Assembly: GCA_015661465.1 (NCBI GenBank)
Contig: DQVZ01000186.1
Coordinates: 1 to 23,815, forward strand
Reading direction: 5' to 3'
DNA length: 23,815 bases
Origin: Aquifex aeolicus
GTDB lineage: Bacteria; Aquificota; Aquificia; Aquificales; Aquificaceae
Positions 9,676-16,503 of this stretch are shown piece by piece. The position numbers and the translations under genes are program-made. Every line of letters starts with the position of its first letter. The first letter of the stretch is position 1. A model generated the notes under the pieces. The model made no database searches and was not told the origin of the DNA. It was given only the letters and a program-made list of their open reading frames with translations.

Positions 9676-11079
9676 TCATCTCGTTACTTTCCTCTTAATA
9701 CAATCAACTATTTCCACCGGATAATTAAGACTAAAACAAGCATCACAGAACTCATTTACACTTTTGACACACCGCTGGAGGCCTTCCAGGGATAGGTATT
9801 TCAGGCTATCCACACCGATAAATTTAGCGATATCCTCTATAGGCATTCTATTGGCTATCAATTCCTCCTTAGTAGGTGTATCTATACCGTAATAACAGGG
9901 TCCGACAACGGGAGGAGAGGCTATACGCATGTGTATTTCCTTTACCCCCGCACGCCTTAACATACTCACTATTCTTTTAGAAGTGGTTCCCCTAACGAGA
10001 GAATCATCTATAACCACTATTCTTTTTCCTTTTAGAACCGACCTGTTAGGTGAAAGCTTCATCAAAACCCTAAGATTTCTGAGCTCAGGTGTAGGTTCTA
10101 TAAAACTTCTACCGACATAGTGGTTTCTGATAAGCCCGTACTCAAAAGGAATATTCTTTTCCTCAGCATATCCTAAAGCTGGTACTATTCCTGAATCAGG
10201 TACAGGAATTACTACATCGGCTTCCACATTATCCTCTCTCGCCAGCTGTTTTCCCATCTCTTTTCTTACGTTATAAACCCATTCCTCAAAGATATAACTA
10301 TCCGGTCTTGCAAAATAAACGAATTCGAAAATACATTTAGCCTTTCTTTCAGAATTATTTAAAATCCTGTAACTCCTTATTCCCTCTTCATCCAGGATGA
10401 GTACCTCTCCCGGAGCAACTTCTCTCCAGAAGTCTGCTTCCAATATATCAAAAGCACAGCTCTCGGATGCAAAAAGAATAGCTTTGTCCTTTCTTCCTAT
10501 AACAAGAGGTCTAAAACCGTAAGGGTCCCTTACAGCTATTAGTCTATCCTTAAACAGAAAAAGTAAACTGTAAGCTCCTTTTACCCTGCTGAGAACGTAA
10601 AGAATATAGGGAAGTACTTCCTTATCTCTCGGGTGGATTTCTAAATTTTTGGGAACAAAGGTTTTTCCCTCTTCAAGTAAAGCTAAGAAAAGCTCTGTAT
10701 CCGAGTTGTATTCAAAATTGATACCTTTATTTTCAAGTTCTTTTCTAAGGGAGAGAAAATTTACAAGATTTCCGTTATGAACTACCGCAACTTTACCCAG
10801 GGGTGTTTCCTTTACTATTGGTTGAGCATTTACCCCTCCGGCATTTCCCGCCGTTGAATACCTGACATGGGCTATAGCTATATTTCCCTTTAGCTTTTCC
10901 AGGTCTTCCTGTTTTATAGCTTCAAGAACCCTTCCGGTTTTCTTCACGGTGTAAATATCACTGCCATCGGAAGAGCTTATTCCTACACTTTCTTGTCCTC
11001 TATGTTGCAGGGAGTAAATCATAAAGAAAACATACTCGGATGCGTAAGGAGAATTGAACACACCGGCTATTCCGCACAT
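9676..11079 (-). CDS. purF: Amidophosphoribosyltransferase
   Basis: Glutamine PRPP amidotransferase, the first committed step of purine synthesis. The class II glutaminase begins directly with MCGIAGVF; Cys2 becomes the N-terminal nucleophile after Met removal. An in-frame TAA 13-15 nt upstream of the ATG rules out the propeptide found in Bacillus-type enzymes. The PRPP loop VVIDDSLVRGTTS lies at about 355-367. Four cysteines in the positions of the Bacillus-type [4Fe-4S] ligands are present: Cys249 (AKCIFEF), Cys395 (GPCYYGID), Cys445 and Cys448 (FCDACFS). So the mature enzyme should carry an Fe-S cluster without needing propeptide cleavage. It lies 27 bp downstream of rlpA on the same strand; TATATT sits 14 nt before the ATG. 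Confidence 0.96.
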   Translation of the reverse strand: MCGIAGVFNSPYASEYVFFMIYSLQHRGQESVGISSSDGSDIYTVKKTGRVLEAIKQEDLEKLKGNIAIAHVRYSTAGNAGGVNAQPIVKETPLGKVAVVHNGNLVNFLSLRKELENKGINFEYNSDTELFLALLEEGKTFVPKNLEIHPRDKEVLPYILYVLSRVKGAYSLLFLFKDRLIAVRDPYGFRPLVIGRKDKAILFASESCAFDILEADFWREVAPGEVLILDEEGIRSYRILNNSERKAKCIFEFVYFARPDSYIFEEWVYNVRKEMGKQLAREDNVEADVVIPVPDSGIVPALGYAEEKNIPFEYGLIRNHYVGRSFIEPTPELRNLRVLMKLSPNRSVLKGKRIVVIDDSLVRGTTSKRIVSMLRRAGVKEIHMRIASPPVVGPCYYGIDTPTKEELIANRMPIEDIAKFIGVDSLKYLSLEGLQRCVKSVNEFCDACFSLNYPVEIVDCIKRKVTR

Positions 11080-11106
11080 CTTTACAAGTTTTTAATATAA
11101 ACGATT

Positions 11107-11778
11107 TCAATAGCCGCAACGTATGACTTTAGCCTCAAAAGGAATTACACCGTCCCTAATCATTTTTAACTTCTTCGCCGCACCGTAGGATAAATCCAGA
11201 TGTCTTCCCTTAACGTAGGGACCTCTATCTACAATCTCAACCCTTACTTTTCTTCCATTTTTTAAATTTTTCACTTCGAGAATAGTACCAAAGGGTAAAT
11301 ACCTGTGTGCCGCGTATAAACCGTAAGAGTTAAACCTGATTCCCGATGCGGTTCTCCTTCCGTGAAATTTAGGACCATACCATGAGGCGTATCCTCTTAT
11401 TACCTTTGGACATTTTTTAACACCATTTTCGCCGCATCTAAGCAAATAGGCTTTTCCTACAAAAGGTTTTCCCAAATACTTTCTGTATCTCTTCGGCAGG
11501 CATATACCGTCGACCTTTCGGTTAAATCTTACAACAATTTTTATACTTCTTCCGTTTTTTGGATTTACGATTTTAATTTTGCTAAGATGCTGAAATTTGT
11601 TGGTGTAAGCGTATTTAGTAGGGCAGTAATAAACTTTAGTGTATACAACTTTTTTACATCGCCCTGTAAAAACTCTACCTTCTTCGGCATATTTTACTTT
11701 CTTTCCGCAGGAAACGAACAATAAACTCAAGAATAGTATTAAAATACCAGAAACTCTAATAAATGCACTCCGCCCCAA
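11107..11778 (-). CDS. rlpA: RlpA-family lipoprotein (DPBB-domain, probable septal peptidoglycan hydrolase)
   Basis: 223 residues. The signal peptide ends in a lipobox LLFVSC, with Cys24 as lipidation site. The C-terminal half (about 128-222) is the double-psi beta-barrel of RlpA: RGYASWYGPKFHGRRTASG, then HRYLPFGTILEVKNL and EIVDRGPYVKGRHLDLS, with the conserved Tyr-Gly, His and Asp. In characterised members this domain is a lytic transglycosylase acting on peptide-free glycans at the septum. No SPOR domain is present. Residues about 55-116 resemble the barrel's second half and look like a degenerate duplicate. The start is a TTG at 11776-11778 placed 7 nt after GGGGAGG; an ATG 4 nt further upstream is out of frame. 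Confidence 0.88.
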   Translation of the reverse strand: MGRSAFIRVSGILILFLSLLFVSCGKKVKYAEEGRVFTGRCKKVVYTKVYYCPTKYAYTNKFQHLSKIKIVNPKNGRSIKIVVRFNRKVDGICLPKRYRKYLGKPFVGKAYLLRCGENGVKKCPKVIRGYASWYGPKFHGRRTASGIRFNSYGLYAAHRYLPFGTILEVKNLKNGRKVRVEIVDRGPYVKGRHLDLSYGAAKKLKMIRDGVIPFEAKVIRCGY

Positions 11779-11870
11779 CCATCTCCTCCCCTTAAAAAAT
11801 TACAACACTTTTTATACAATTTTAATTATCTATTTTTTAGTAAACTTGTAAAACGAGGTTAAAACCACAT

Positions 11871-11954
11871 TCAGAACTTAAACAATGCAGTAAATAGGGG
11901 TATAAGCCCAAGAAGAAGAGCAATAGTAATTATTGAAATCATAACATCTCCCAT
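11871..11954 (-). CDS. Putative 27-residue membrane peptide
   Basis: An unlisted short gene. Its start ATG (11952-11954) is preceded by AAAGGAGGTATTAAA, a full Shine-Dalgarno at ideal spacing, and by a perfect TATAAT at 11998 to 11993. The peptide begins MGDVMISIITIALLLG, continues with hydrophobic residues including a central Pro, and ends ALFKF before TGA. It forms a single membrane span with almost no tails. The only polar positions are Asp3, Ser7, Thr10, Thr22 and Lys26. It resembles in size and layout the accessory peptides of membrane complexes or type I toxin peptides, but I recognise no family. The reading frame, ribosome site and promoter together make chance unlikely; product and function are not established. 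Confidence 0.6.
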   Translation of the reverse strand: MGDVMISIITIALLLGLIPLFTALFKF

Positions 11955-11992
11955 TTTAATACCTCCTTTCAGTTTGAAGTTTTCACATATAT

Positions 11993-11998
11993 ATTATA
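11993..11998 (-). promoter_or_regulatory. -10 element of the 27-codon gene
   Basis: TATAAT on the minus strand with transcription expected from about 11986. The leader would be about 30 nt and contain AAGGAGGT. The -35 position (about 12016-12022) reads AAGTAC or TAAGTA, far from consensus, so an activator may be needed. Confidence 0.55.
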
Positions 11999-12033
11999 AC
12001 CCGATTTGTAAGAAAGTACTTATTAACTCTTAT

Positions 12034-12059
12034 CAGTGTAATGTTTAATATTAACACTG
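12034..12059. repeat. Interrupted palindrome in the 11.9-12.1 kb gap
   Basis: CAGTGT and ACACTG flank a 14-nt AT-rich centre. The site lies about 50-75 bp upstream of the expected start of the 27-codon gene and about 95 bp upstream of the 12155 gene. It could be a dimeric regulator site; a 6-bp arm with a 14-nt loop is too weak for a terminator and has no T-run. Confidence 0.35.
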
Positions 12060-12154
12060 GAGAGAAATATTACAATCGTTTCCCGGTAAGCAGTTATTTT
12101 GACCCATTAACTTAAAACGACTTTTTAAAAGTTTTTGTGAAATAATTATGCTTT

Positions 12155-12574
12155 ATGTGGGGAAGAATACTTAAATTAATATGCGAAGAGCTGGGTAATA
12201 TGAATTTATTCCTTTTAGAAGCTGATAAGGATCTCAAATGGTACGGTGTTCCGGTTAAGGAGATATGCGATAAAGTTGGCTTTGAAGCAACAAATTCCGA
12301 AATAGCCCAGACCGTAAAGGCTAATTTACAAGAAGTTCAAGGAGAAGGATGGATAGTTTACGTAGATCCATTTAACAACTTTGCGGATATATATGAATCG
12401 GATAAACCCAGATATGGGAACAGATGGAATCCAGAGAAACCCTTTGACATAAGTGAGGTTCGTTTCAGAATAGGTTTCTTCGATTCGAAAGAAGAAGCTT
12501 ATGACTTTTTCCTAAAAATATCAAAGAAGATAAAAGAACTTTACAACCTCAAATTTGATGTGATTTACACTTAA
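12155..12574 (+). CDS. Protein of unknown function upstream of the oxidoreductase operon
   Basis: 139 residues, soluble, mixed alpha/beta, no signal peptide, two cysteines near the N-terminal third. I do not recognise a family. The segment about 50-100 is rich in Trp, Tyr, Asn and Pro (GEGWIVYVDPFNNFADIYES), suggesting a compact strand-rich core. The C-terminus is a Lys-rich helix pair. No Shine-Dalgarno precedes ATG 12155; AATAAT stands 8 nt upstream. It is followed by 94 bp with a separate promoter for the oxidoreductase genes, so it may be independently expressed. A link to the oxidoreductase is only positional. Confidence 0.65.
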   Translation: MWGRILKLICEELGNMNLFLLEADKDLKWYGVPVKEICDKVGFEATNSEIAQTVKANLQEVQGEGWIVYVDPFNNFADIYESDKPRYGNRWNPEKPFDISEVRFRIGFFDSKEEAYDFFLKISKKIKELYNLKFDVIYT

Positions 12575-12595
12575 AACTCTGTTTTGTTTTTGACC

Positions 12596-12623
12596 TTGCT
12601 CATACTATCTTTTTTCTTATATT
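12596..12623 (+). promoter_or_regulatory. Probable promoter of the oxidoreductase operon
   Basis: TTGCTC (12596-12601), a 16 bp spacer and TATATT (12618-12623) precede the delta gene. The transcript would begin near 12630 with a leader of about 40 nt ending in GTGGAGGTC. A TTGACC at 12590 is an alternative -35 but is spaced too far. Confidence 0.4.
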
Positions 12624-12668
12624 GTATTTTTACTAAACGCATACAAAATTAAGACGTGGAGGTCATGT

Positions 12669-13388
12669 ATGGCTGAAAGGAATCCTATTCAACCTGGACC
12701 TGAAGGATACATACCTAATCCTGCATCTTTCCAAGGATGTGATTTACCACCGCCTGGTAAAGCTCTTCTTTACGGTGAGATTGTAGATGAAGAAACCGCT
12801 ATGAGAGAAGCGGCAAAGGCATTACTCACAAGGAAAAATCCCACCATATTCCCGGGTCCACTGGTTTTATGGGGATGGAATGCAGATGCAATGGAAAAAG
12901 CTAAGGCCGTTTTAGAACTCGCTATGGAAATACCCAACTGCAGAATAATCCCTATGCCGGACTACAGACCCAAGTATCCAAAAATAGACCCTGAAGCGGA
13001 AATAAATCCGAATCACCCCAATCTTACGATACTTCACAATAGAATTGAAGTTTGTATATTTGTAGGTGTTCACTGTCACTACGCTAACCTCTCTCTCAGA
13101 ATGATTAGAGCAGGTACAAACTGTTATACCATAGCTCTTTGCGGTGAAATGGGCCACGAGGATGCTATGGTTTCATTAAGAGATGTACATGCGGATGAAA
13201 TAAGAAGATTCAGAGATGTTCTCGTAGAAGTTAGAAAGGAAATGGGAATAGAATGGGAACCCAAACTACCACCGGAAAACCCATCCCTGCCCAAAGAAGA
13301 GTGGGTCAAGGTATCTCCTCTGGACTTCGGAGAGTATGCATACCTTCTTATTCCCAGAAGAGGTGAAATTGTAGAAGAGAGTGAGTAA
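12669..13388 (+). CDS. 2-oxoacid:ferredoxin oxidoreductase, delta (PorD/ForD-type accessory) subunit
   Basis: 239 residues. First gene of a five-gene set whose order (delta, alpha, beta, gamma, ferredoxin) matches the five-subunit oxoacid oxidoreductases described in Hydrogenobacter. After a Pro/Gly-rich N-terminus, residues about 45-175 show an alternating helix/strand layout: AAKALLTRKNPTIFPGPLVL, later NLTILHNRIEVCIFVGVHCHYANLSL, then a Cys-rich NCYTIALCGEMGHEDA. That layout, particularly VCIF-VG-h-h-YA and the later hp/h-DA, resembles the epsilon subunit of archaeal CO dehydrogenase/acetyl-CoA synthase (CdhB). The match is by eye. The Cys and His residues (Cys129, His135, Cys136, His137, Cys152, Cys158, His163) could bind metal. 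ATG 12669 follows GGAGGTC; an out-of-frame ATG 4 nt earlier opens only three codons. Confidence 0.72.
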   Translation: MAERNPIQPGPEGYIPNPASFQGCDLPPPGKALLYGEIVDEETAMREAAKALLTRKNPTIFPGPLVLWGWNADAMEKAKAVLELAMEIPNCRIIPMPDYRPKYPKIDPEAEINPNHPNLTILHNRIEVCIFVGVHCHYANLSLRMIRAGTNCYTIALCGEMGHEDAMVSLRDVHADEIRRFRDVLVEVRKEMGIEWEPKLPPENPSLPKEEWVKVSPLDFGEYAYLLIPRRGEIVEESE

Positions 13389-13409
13389 TTAACTTTTAGG
13401 AGGTGTGGT

Positions 13410-14579
13410 ATGCCTGAGCAGAGAGTTGTTGAGCCAGAATATTTAATTTTAGAAGCTCCCAGGGAGAGAAAATTTATAACAGGTTCTCAGGCTTTTGCAG
13501 AAGCGGTAAAGAGAGCTAACGTTGACGTTGCTATAGCTTACCCAATTACTCCCCAATCCGAGACAATGCACCTCGTTGGAGACCTTTATGCGCAAGGATA
13601 TGTTAAGGATTACTATAGAGCAGAAGAAGAATACGGAGCAATGTCTGCTATTGCCGGAGCGGTAAGAGGTGGAGCAAGAGCCTTTACCGCAACGTCAGGT
13701 CCCGGACTACTCAGAGGACTTGAAGCTATAGCATCATGGCCTGGACATAGAATTCCCGCAGTATTAGGAATAATGACAAGGGTTGTAAACGCTCCCTTAT
13801 CTATCCAGCCTGATAACGTTGAAATAGCTTACCTGCTAAACGCAGGTTTAATAGTTCTTCACGCTGAAAATCAACAGGACGTTTTTGACTTCACACTGGC
13901 AGGTTTTGTAATTTCCGAAAAGGTAGACGTTTACCTTCCTGTAGTTGTTGCTACAGAGGGATTCTTCGTAACACACGCTAAGGGGTATGTAGATCTTCCT
14001 CCCGAAGATATGAAACTACCTCCGAGAGACCCATACAAAGCTCCGGTTCCTCCGACGGACTGTGAAATTCCACCTGCGAGAATTCAGAGGGATGCTCCGG
14101 TTCAAAAGTCAAATTTTATGAGCTATCTGATTCACGCAGTATGGCAACAGGAAGTTTGGTCTGCTAATAGAAGAGCGGCTAAGTGGATAAAACACTATCT
14201 CGGGGGTCTTATAGAAGTTGTTAATCCGGACGCAGAAGTATTTATAGTTGCTTCCGGATGTGCTGCGGCTCAAGGTAGAGAAGCTCAAAGATATGCTACT
14301 ATGGAAGGCTTAAATGTAGGTCTTGTAAAGATAAAATCTCTCAGACCGTTTCCGACAAATGAACTTAGGGAAGTTCTCAAAAACGCAAAAGCTGTAATAG
14401 TTCCCGAACACAACATCGTAGGATGGTTGGCAAAAGAAGTCAAAGCCGCAATACCCAACAGCGGAATAGTTGTAGATGGTCCCAGAGTTTACGGTGGTAT
14501 GACACTACCGGTTGAACTTATCATGGACGAAATTTATAAAGCCTTTGGTATTAAGAAGGAAAAGAAGACCGTTGTTTAA
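13410..14579 (+). CDS. 2-oxoacid:ferredoxin oxidoreductase, alpha subunit
   Basis: 389 residues. It holds the pyrimidine-binding half of the thiamine diphosphate site and part of the 2-oxoacid pocket. AIAYPITPQSETMH (about 41-54) is the family signature. YYRAEEEYGAMSAIAGAVRGGARAFTATSGPGLLRG (about 68-102, in pieces) follows the pyruvate:ferredoxin oxidoreductase pattern, and MTRVVNAPLSIQPDN is the next conserved block. The C-terminal half is the domain II region (VFIVASGCAAAQGREA, then LRPFPTNELREVL). Whether the substrate is pyruvate or 2-oxoglutarate cannot be settled by reading. AGGAGGTGTGGT precedes the ATG, 21 bp after the delta stop. Confidence 0.9.
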   Translation: MPEQRVVEPEYLILEAPRERKFITGSQAFAEAVKRANVDVAIAYPITPQSETMHLVGDLYAQGYVKDYYRAEEEYGAMSAIAGAVRGGARAFTATSGPGLLRGLEAIASWPGHRIPAVLGIMTRVVNAPLSIQPDNVEIAYLLNAGLIVLHAENQQDVFDFTLAGFVISEKVDVYLPVVVATEGFFVTHAKGYVDLPPEDMKLPPRDPYKAPVPPTDCEIPPARIQRDAPVQKSNFMSYLIHAVWQQEVWSANRRAAKWIKHYLGGLIEVVNPDAEVFIVASGCAAAQGREAQRYATMEGLNVGLVKIKSLRPFPTNELREVLKNAKAVIVPEHNIVGWLAKEVKAAIPNSGIVVDGPRVYGGMTLPVELIMDEIYKAFGIKKEKKTVV

Positions 14580-14600
14580 AAATCTTAAGGAGGTGTAGCT

Positions 14601-15470
14601 ATGGGATTGGAATATGTAAGAATTTCTCCAGGTTTTGAAAAATACATGCCCAGGGACTACGTAGACCTGGTTAAGTACGGCCCATTCGGAAAACAAGTAG
14701 ACGTAATGCAGATGGGCCAATTTAAAGAACTCGTAGAAGAACACCCGATGTGTGCCGGATGTTACATGGCTTACTTTATAAGGGTGTTCTACGCAGCTCT
14801 TCCCAATCCGGAAGACACAATAGTTCTCGGGACAGCAGGATGTGCAAGACTCGCATTATCCCAAGCGGCAGTACCTTTCATATACGGAAACTACGGTGAT
14901 ACAAACGCAGTTGCTTCAGGACTCAAAAGAGCCCTTTCTATAAGATTCCCTGACAAAGTTAAGGACGTTGTAGTAATAGCCGGGGACGGTGGTCTCATAG
15001 ATATCGGTTTCGGTATGACAATGCACTCATGGTTCAGAAGAGAAAAATTCACAACTATAATGGTTGACAACGAAGTATACGGAAACACAGGCGGACAAGA
15101 AAGTGGAATGTCTCCTAAAGGAATTCAACTCAAAATGGCACCCCTAGGAAAGAAATTTGACAAGATTAACGCAGTAGAACTCGCTAAAACTGCGGGATGT
15201 GTTTACGTTGCGAGAATATCACCTACAAATCCCAAGAGGATAGCTAAGACAATAAGAAGGGCTATTCTCGCTGCAAGACATTTCGGACCTACATTTATCC
15301 ACGCTTACACATCCTGTAATATCGAATACTCAATTCCTACCAGGGAGGTTCTCGCTGATGCAAGAAAGAGAGAAAAGCAAGACTTCAAGTTCTATGAATG
15401 GATGACCGATGAAGTAAAAGAATTCTTCGAGGAGCTCGAAAGGAAAGAAAAGCAGGAGGTTAAAAAATGA
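14601..15470 (+). CDS. 2-oxoacid:ferredoxin oxidoreductase, beta subunit
   Basis: 289 residues. Carries the thiamine diphosphate and proximal [4Fe-4S] site. The diphosphate/Mg motif is VVIAGDGGLIDIG (about 124-136) with VDNEVYGNTGGQ (about 155-166). The four cluster cysteines expected of the family are present: Cys51 and Cys54 (MCAGC), Cys81 (AGCARL) and Cys239 (YTSCN). Enzyme and partner subunits together interconvert a 2-oxoacid with its acyl-CoA plus CO2, with reduced ferredoxin, a reaction run reductively in CO2-fixing Aquificales. AAGGAGGTGTAGCT precedes the ATG. The end overlaps the gamma start by 4 bp. Confidence 0.93.
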   Translation: MGLEYVRISPGFEKYMPRDYVDLVKYGPFGKQVDVMQMGQFKELVEEHPMCAGCYMAYFIRVFYAALPNPEDTIVLGTAGCARLALSQAAVPFIYGNYGDTNAVASGLKRALSIRFPDKVKDVVVIAGDGGLIDIGFGMTMHSWFRREKFTTIMVDNEVYGNTGGQESGMSPKGIQLKMAPLGKKFDKINAVELAKTAGCVYVARISPTNPKRIAKTIRRAILAARHFGPTFIHAYTSCNIEYSIPTREVLADARKREKQDFKFYEWMTDEVKEFFEELERKEKQEVKK

Positions 15471-16156
15471 AAAGATATAACATAAGAATTGCCGGTGTTG
15501 GTGGGCAGGGGGTTGTTACCTCTGCCCACATTTTAGGTAATGCTATGGCTGCTGCTGGAAAGTACGCTTCTCTTGTTCCTTTCTTCGGTTCTGAGAAGAG
15601 AATGGCTCCCGTAGAAGCTTACGTTAGAGTTTCTGACCAACCTATTTACGAAGTTGGTGAAGTTGTTTATCCAAACGTTATAATGATTTATCACCCTCAG
15701 GTTATTACTCACGGTAAATCCTATACAATGCCTTTCTACTATGGTCTAAAAGAGAACGGTATGGTTATTATTAACTCCGATGTTGATATAATTCCCGACG
15801 AAGATAAGAAAGTTCTCGAGGATTTAAACGCGAGGATTTATATGATTCCGGCAACCCAAATAGCAAGAGATATAGCAGGAACAGAACTCGCTACAAACAT
15901 GGCTATGATAGGACTCTTCTTCGGAATTACCAGATTGGTAAACCTCGAACATATAGAAAAGGCACTCATAGAAAGATTCTTAGGTGGTACATTCGTAGCT
16001 TCAGGTGGTACAACGGCTCTCGACTCTGCAATTGAAAAGAAATTCAAGAAAAAACAAGAACTTCTTGCAAAGAATATGGAAGTTATAAAGTACACAATAA
16101 AACTTGCTGAAGAAAACGGCTGGGTAGAAACGGAAACAGAAGAGGTGAAAACCTGA
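15467..16156 (+). CDS. 2-oxoacid:ferredoxin oxidoreductase, gamma subunit
   Basis: 229 residues. The N-terminus NIRIAGVGGQGVVTSAHILGNA (read as RIAGVGGQGV plus helix) is the gamma/domain III signature, followed by a conserved GSEKRMAPVEAYVRVSDQPI. The stretch DSAIEKKFKKK and a charged C-terminal tail complete it. In the complex this domain contacts CoA and the other catalytic subunits. ATG 15467 overlaps the beta stop as ATGA, and AGGAGG lies 8 nt upstream. Confidence 0.93.
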   Translation: MKRYNIRIAGVGGQGVVTSAHILGNAMAAAGKYASLVPFFGSEKRMAPVEAYVRVSDQPIYEVGEVVYPNVIMIYHPQVITHGKSYTMPFYYGLKENGMVIINSDVDIIPDEDKKVLEDLNARIYMIPATQIARDIAGTELATNMAMIGLFFGITRLVNLEHIEKALIERFLGGTFVASGGTTALDSAIEKKFKKKQELLAKNMEVIKYTIKLAEENGWVETETEEVKT

Positions 16157-16170
16157 GGAGGTAAACATAG

Positions 16171-16407
16171 ATGTATTTTGTGGCTGATGTTAAGGAAAAC
16201 GAATGTGCTAAGTATAACTGTAAACAGTGTGTTCTCTTCTGTCCTGAACCAAACTGTTTGAACTTTAAATCCAGTACTAATAGTGCTTGGGTCTGGTACG
16301 ACAGATGTAAAGGTTGTGAAATTTGTGTTTATGTTTGTTCAGACCTATTGAAAAGACACTGTATAGAAATGGTAATGGTTACACCCAAGGCTACGGCCAA
16401 ATCTTAA
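16171..16407 (+). CDS. 2-oxoacid:ferredoxin oxidoreductase, ferredoxin-like epsilon subunit
   Basis: 78 residues with ten cysteines. Cys12, Cys17, Cys20 and Cys24 (NCKQCVLFCP) and Cys46, Cys49, Cys52 and Cys56 (CKGCEICVYVC) form two [4Fe-4S] sets; Cys29 and Cys64 are extra. The first set has a 4-residue rather than 2-residue first gap, and the second lacks the usual Pro after its last Cys. It should pass electrons between the beta-subunit cluster and soluble ferredoxin. TGAGGAGGTAAACATAG between the gamma stop and ATG provides the ribosome site. Last gene of the operon; the following sequence is T-rich without a clear hairpin. Confidence 0.88.
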   Translation: MYFVADVKENECAKYNCKQCVLFCPEPNCLNFKSSTNSAWVWYDRCKGCEICVYVCSDLLKRHCIEMVMVTPKATAKS

Positions 16408-16479
16408 ACCCTTTTTCTTCTTTTTTATTCAACTTTTACTGAGTGAACATTTATTAACCTAACGTTTTGGAAAGGCTAT

Positions 16480-16485
16480 TATAAT
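16480..16485 (+). promoter_or_regulatory. -10 element of the 16504 gene
   Basis: TATAAT is followed after about 7 nt by T-rich DNA and then TTGGGAGGTGG just before ATG 16504. The leader would be about 10-12 nt. No good -35 was seen. Confidence 0.5.
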
Positions 16486-16503
16486 TTTTTTGGGAGGTGG
16501 TTT

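Noticed and set aside
12120..12132. ACTTTT-T-AAAAGT palindrome before the 12155 gene
   Set aside because: Six AT-rich base pairs arise easily by chance in this region, and it is followed by no feature that would use it as a terminator.
16408..16440. T-rich stretch after the oxidoreductase operon as an intrinsic terminator
   Set aside because: There is a poly-T character but no GC-rich hairpin before it.
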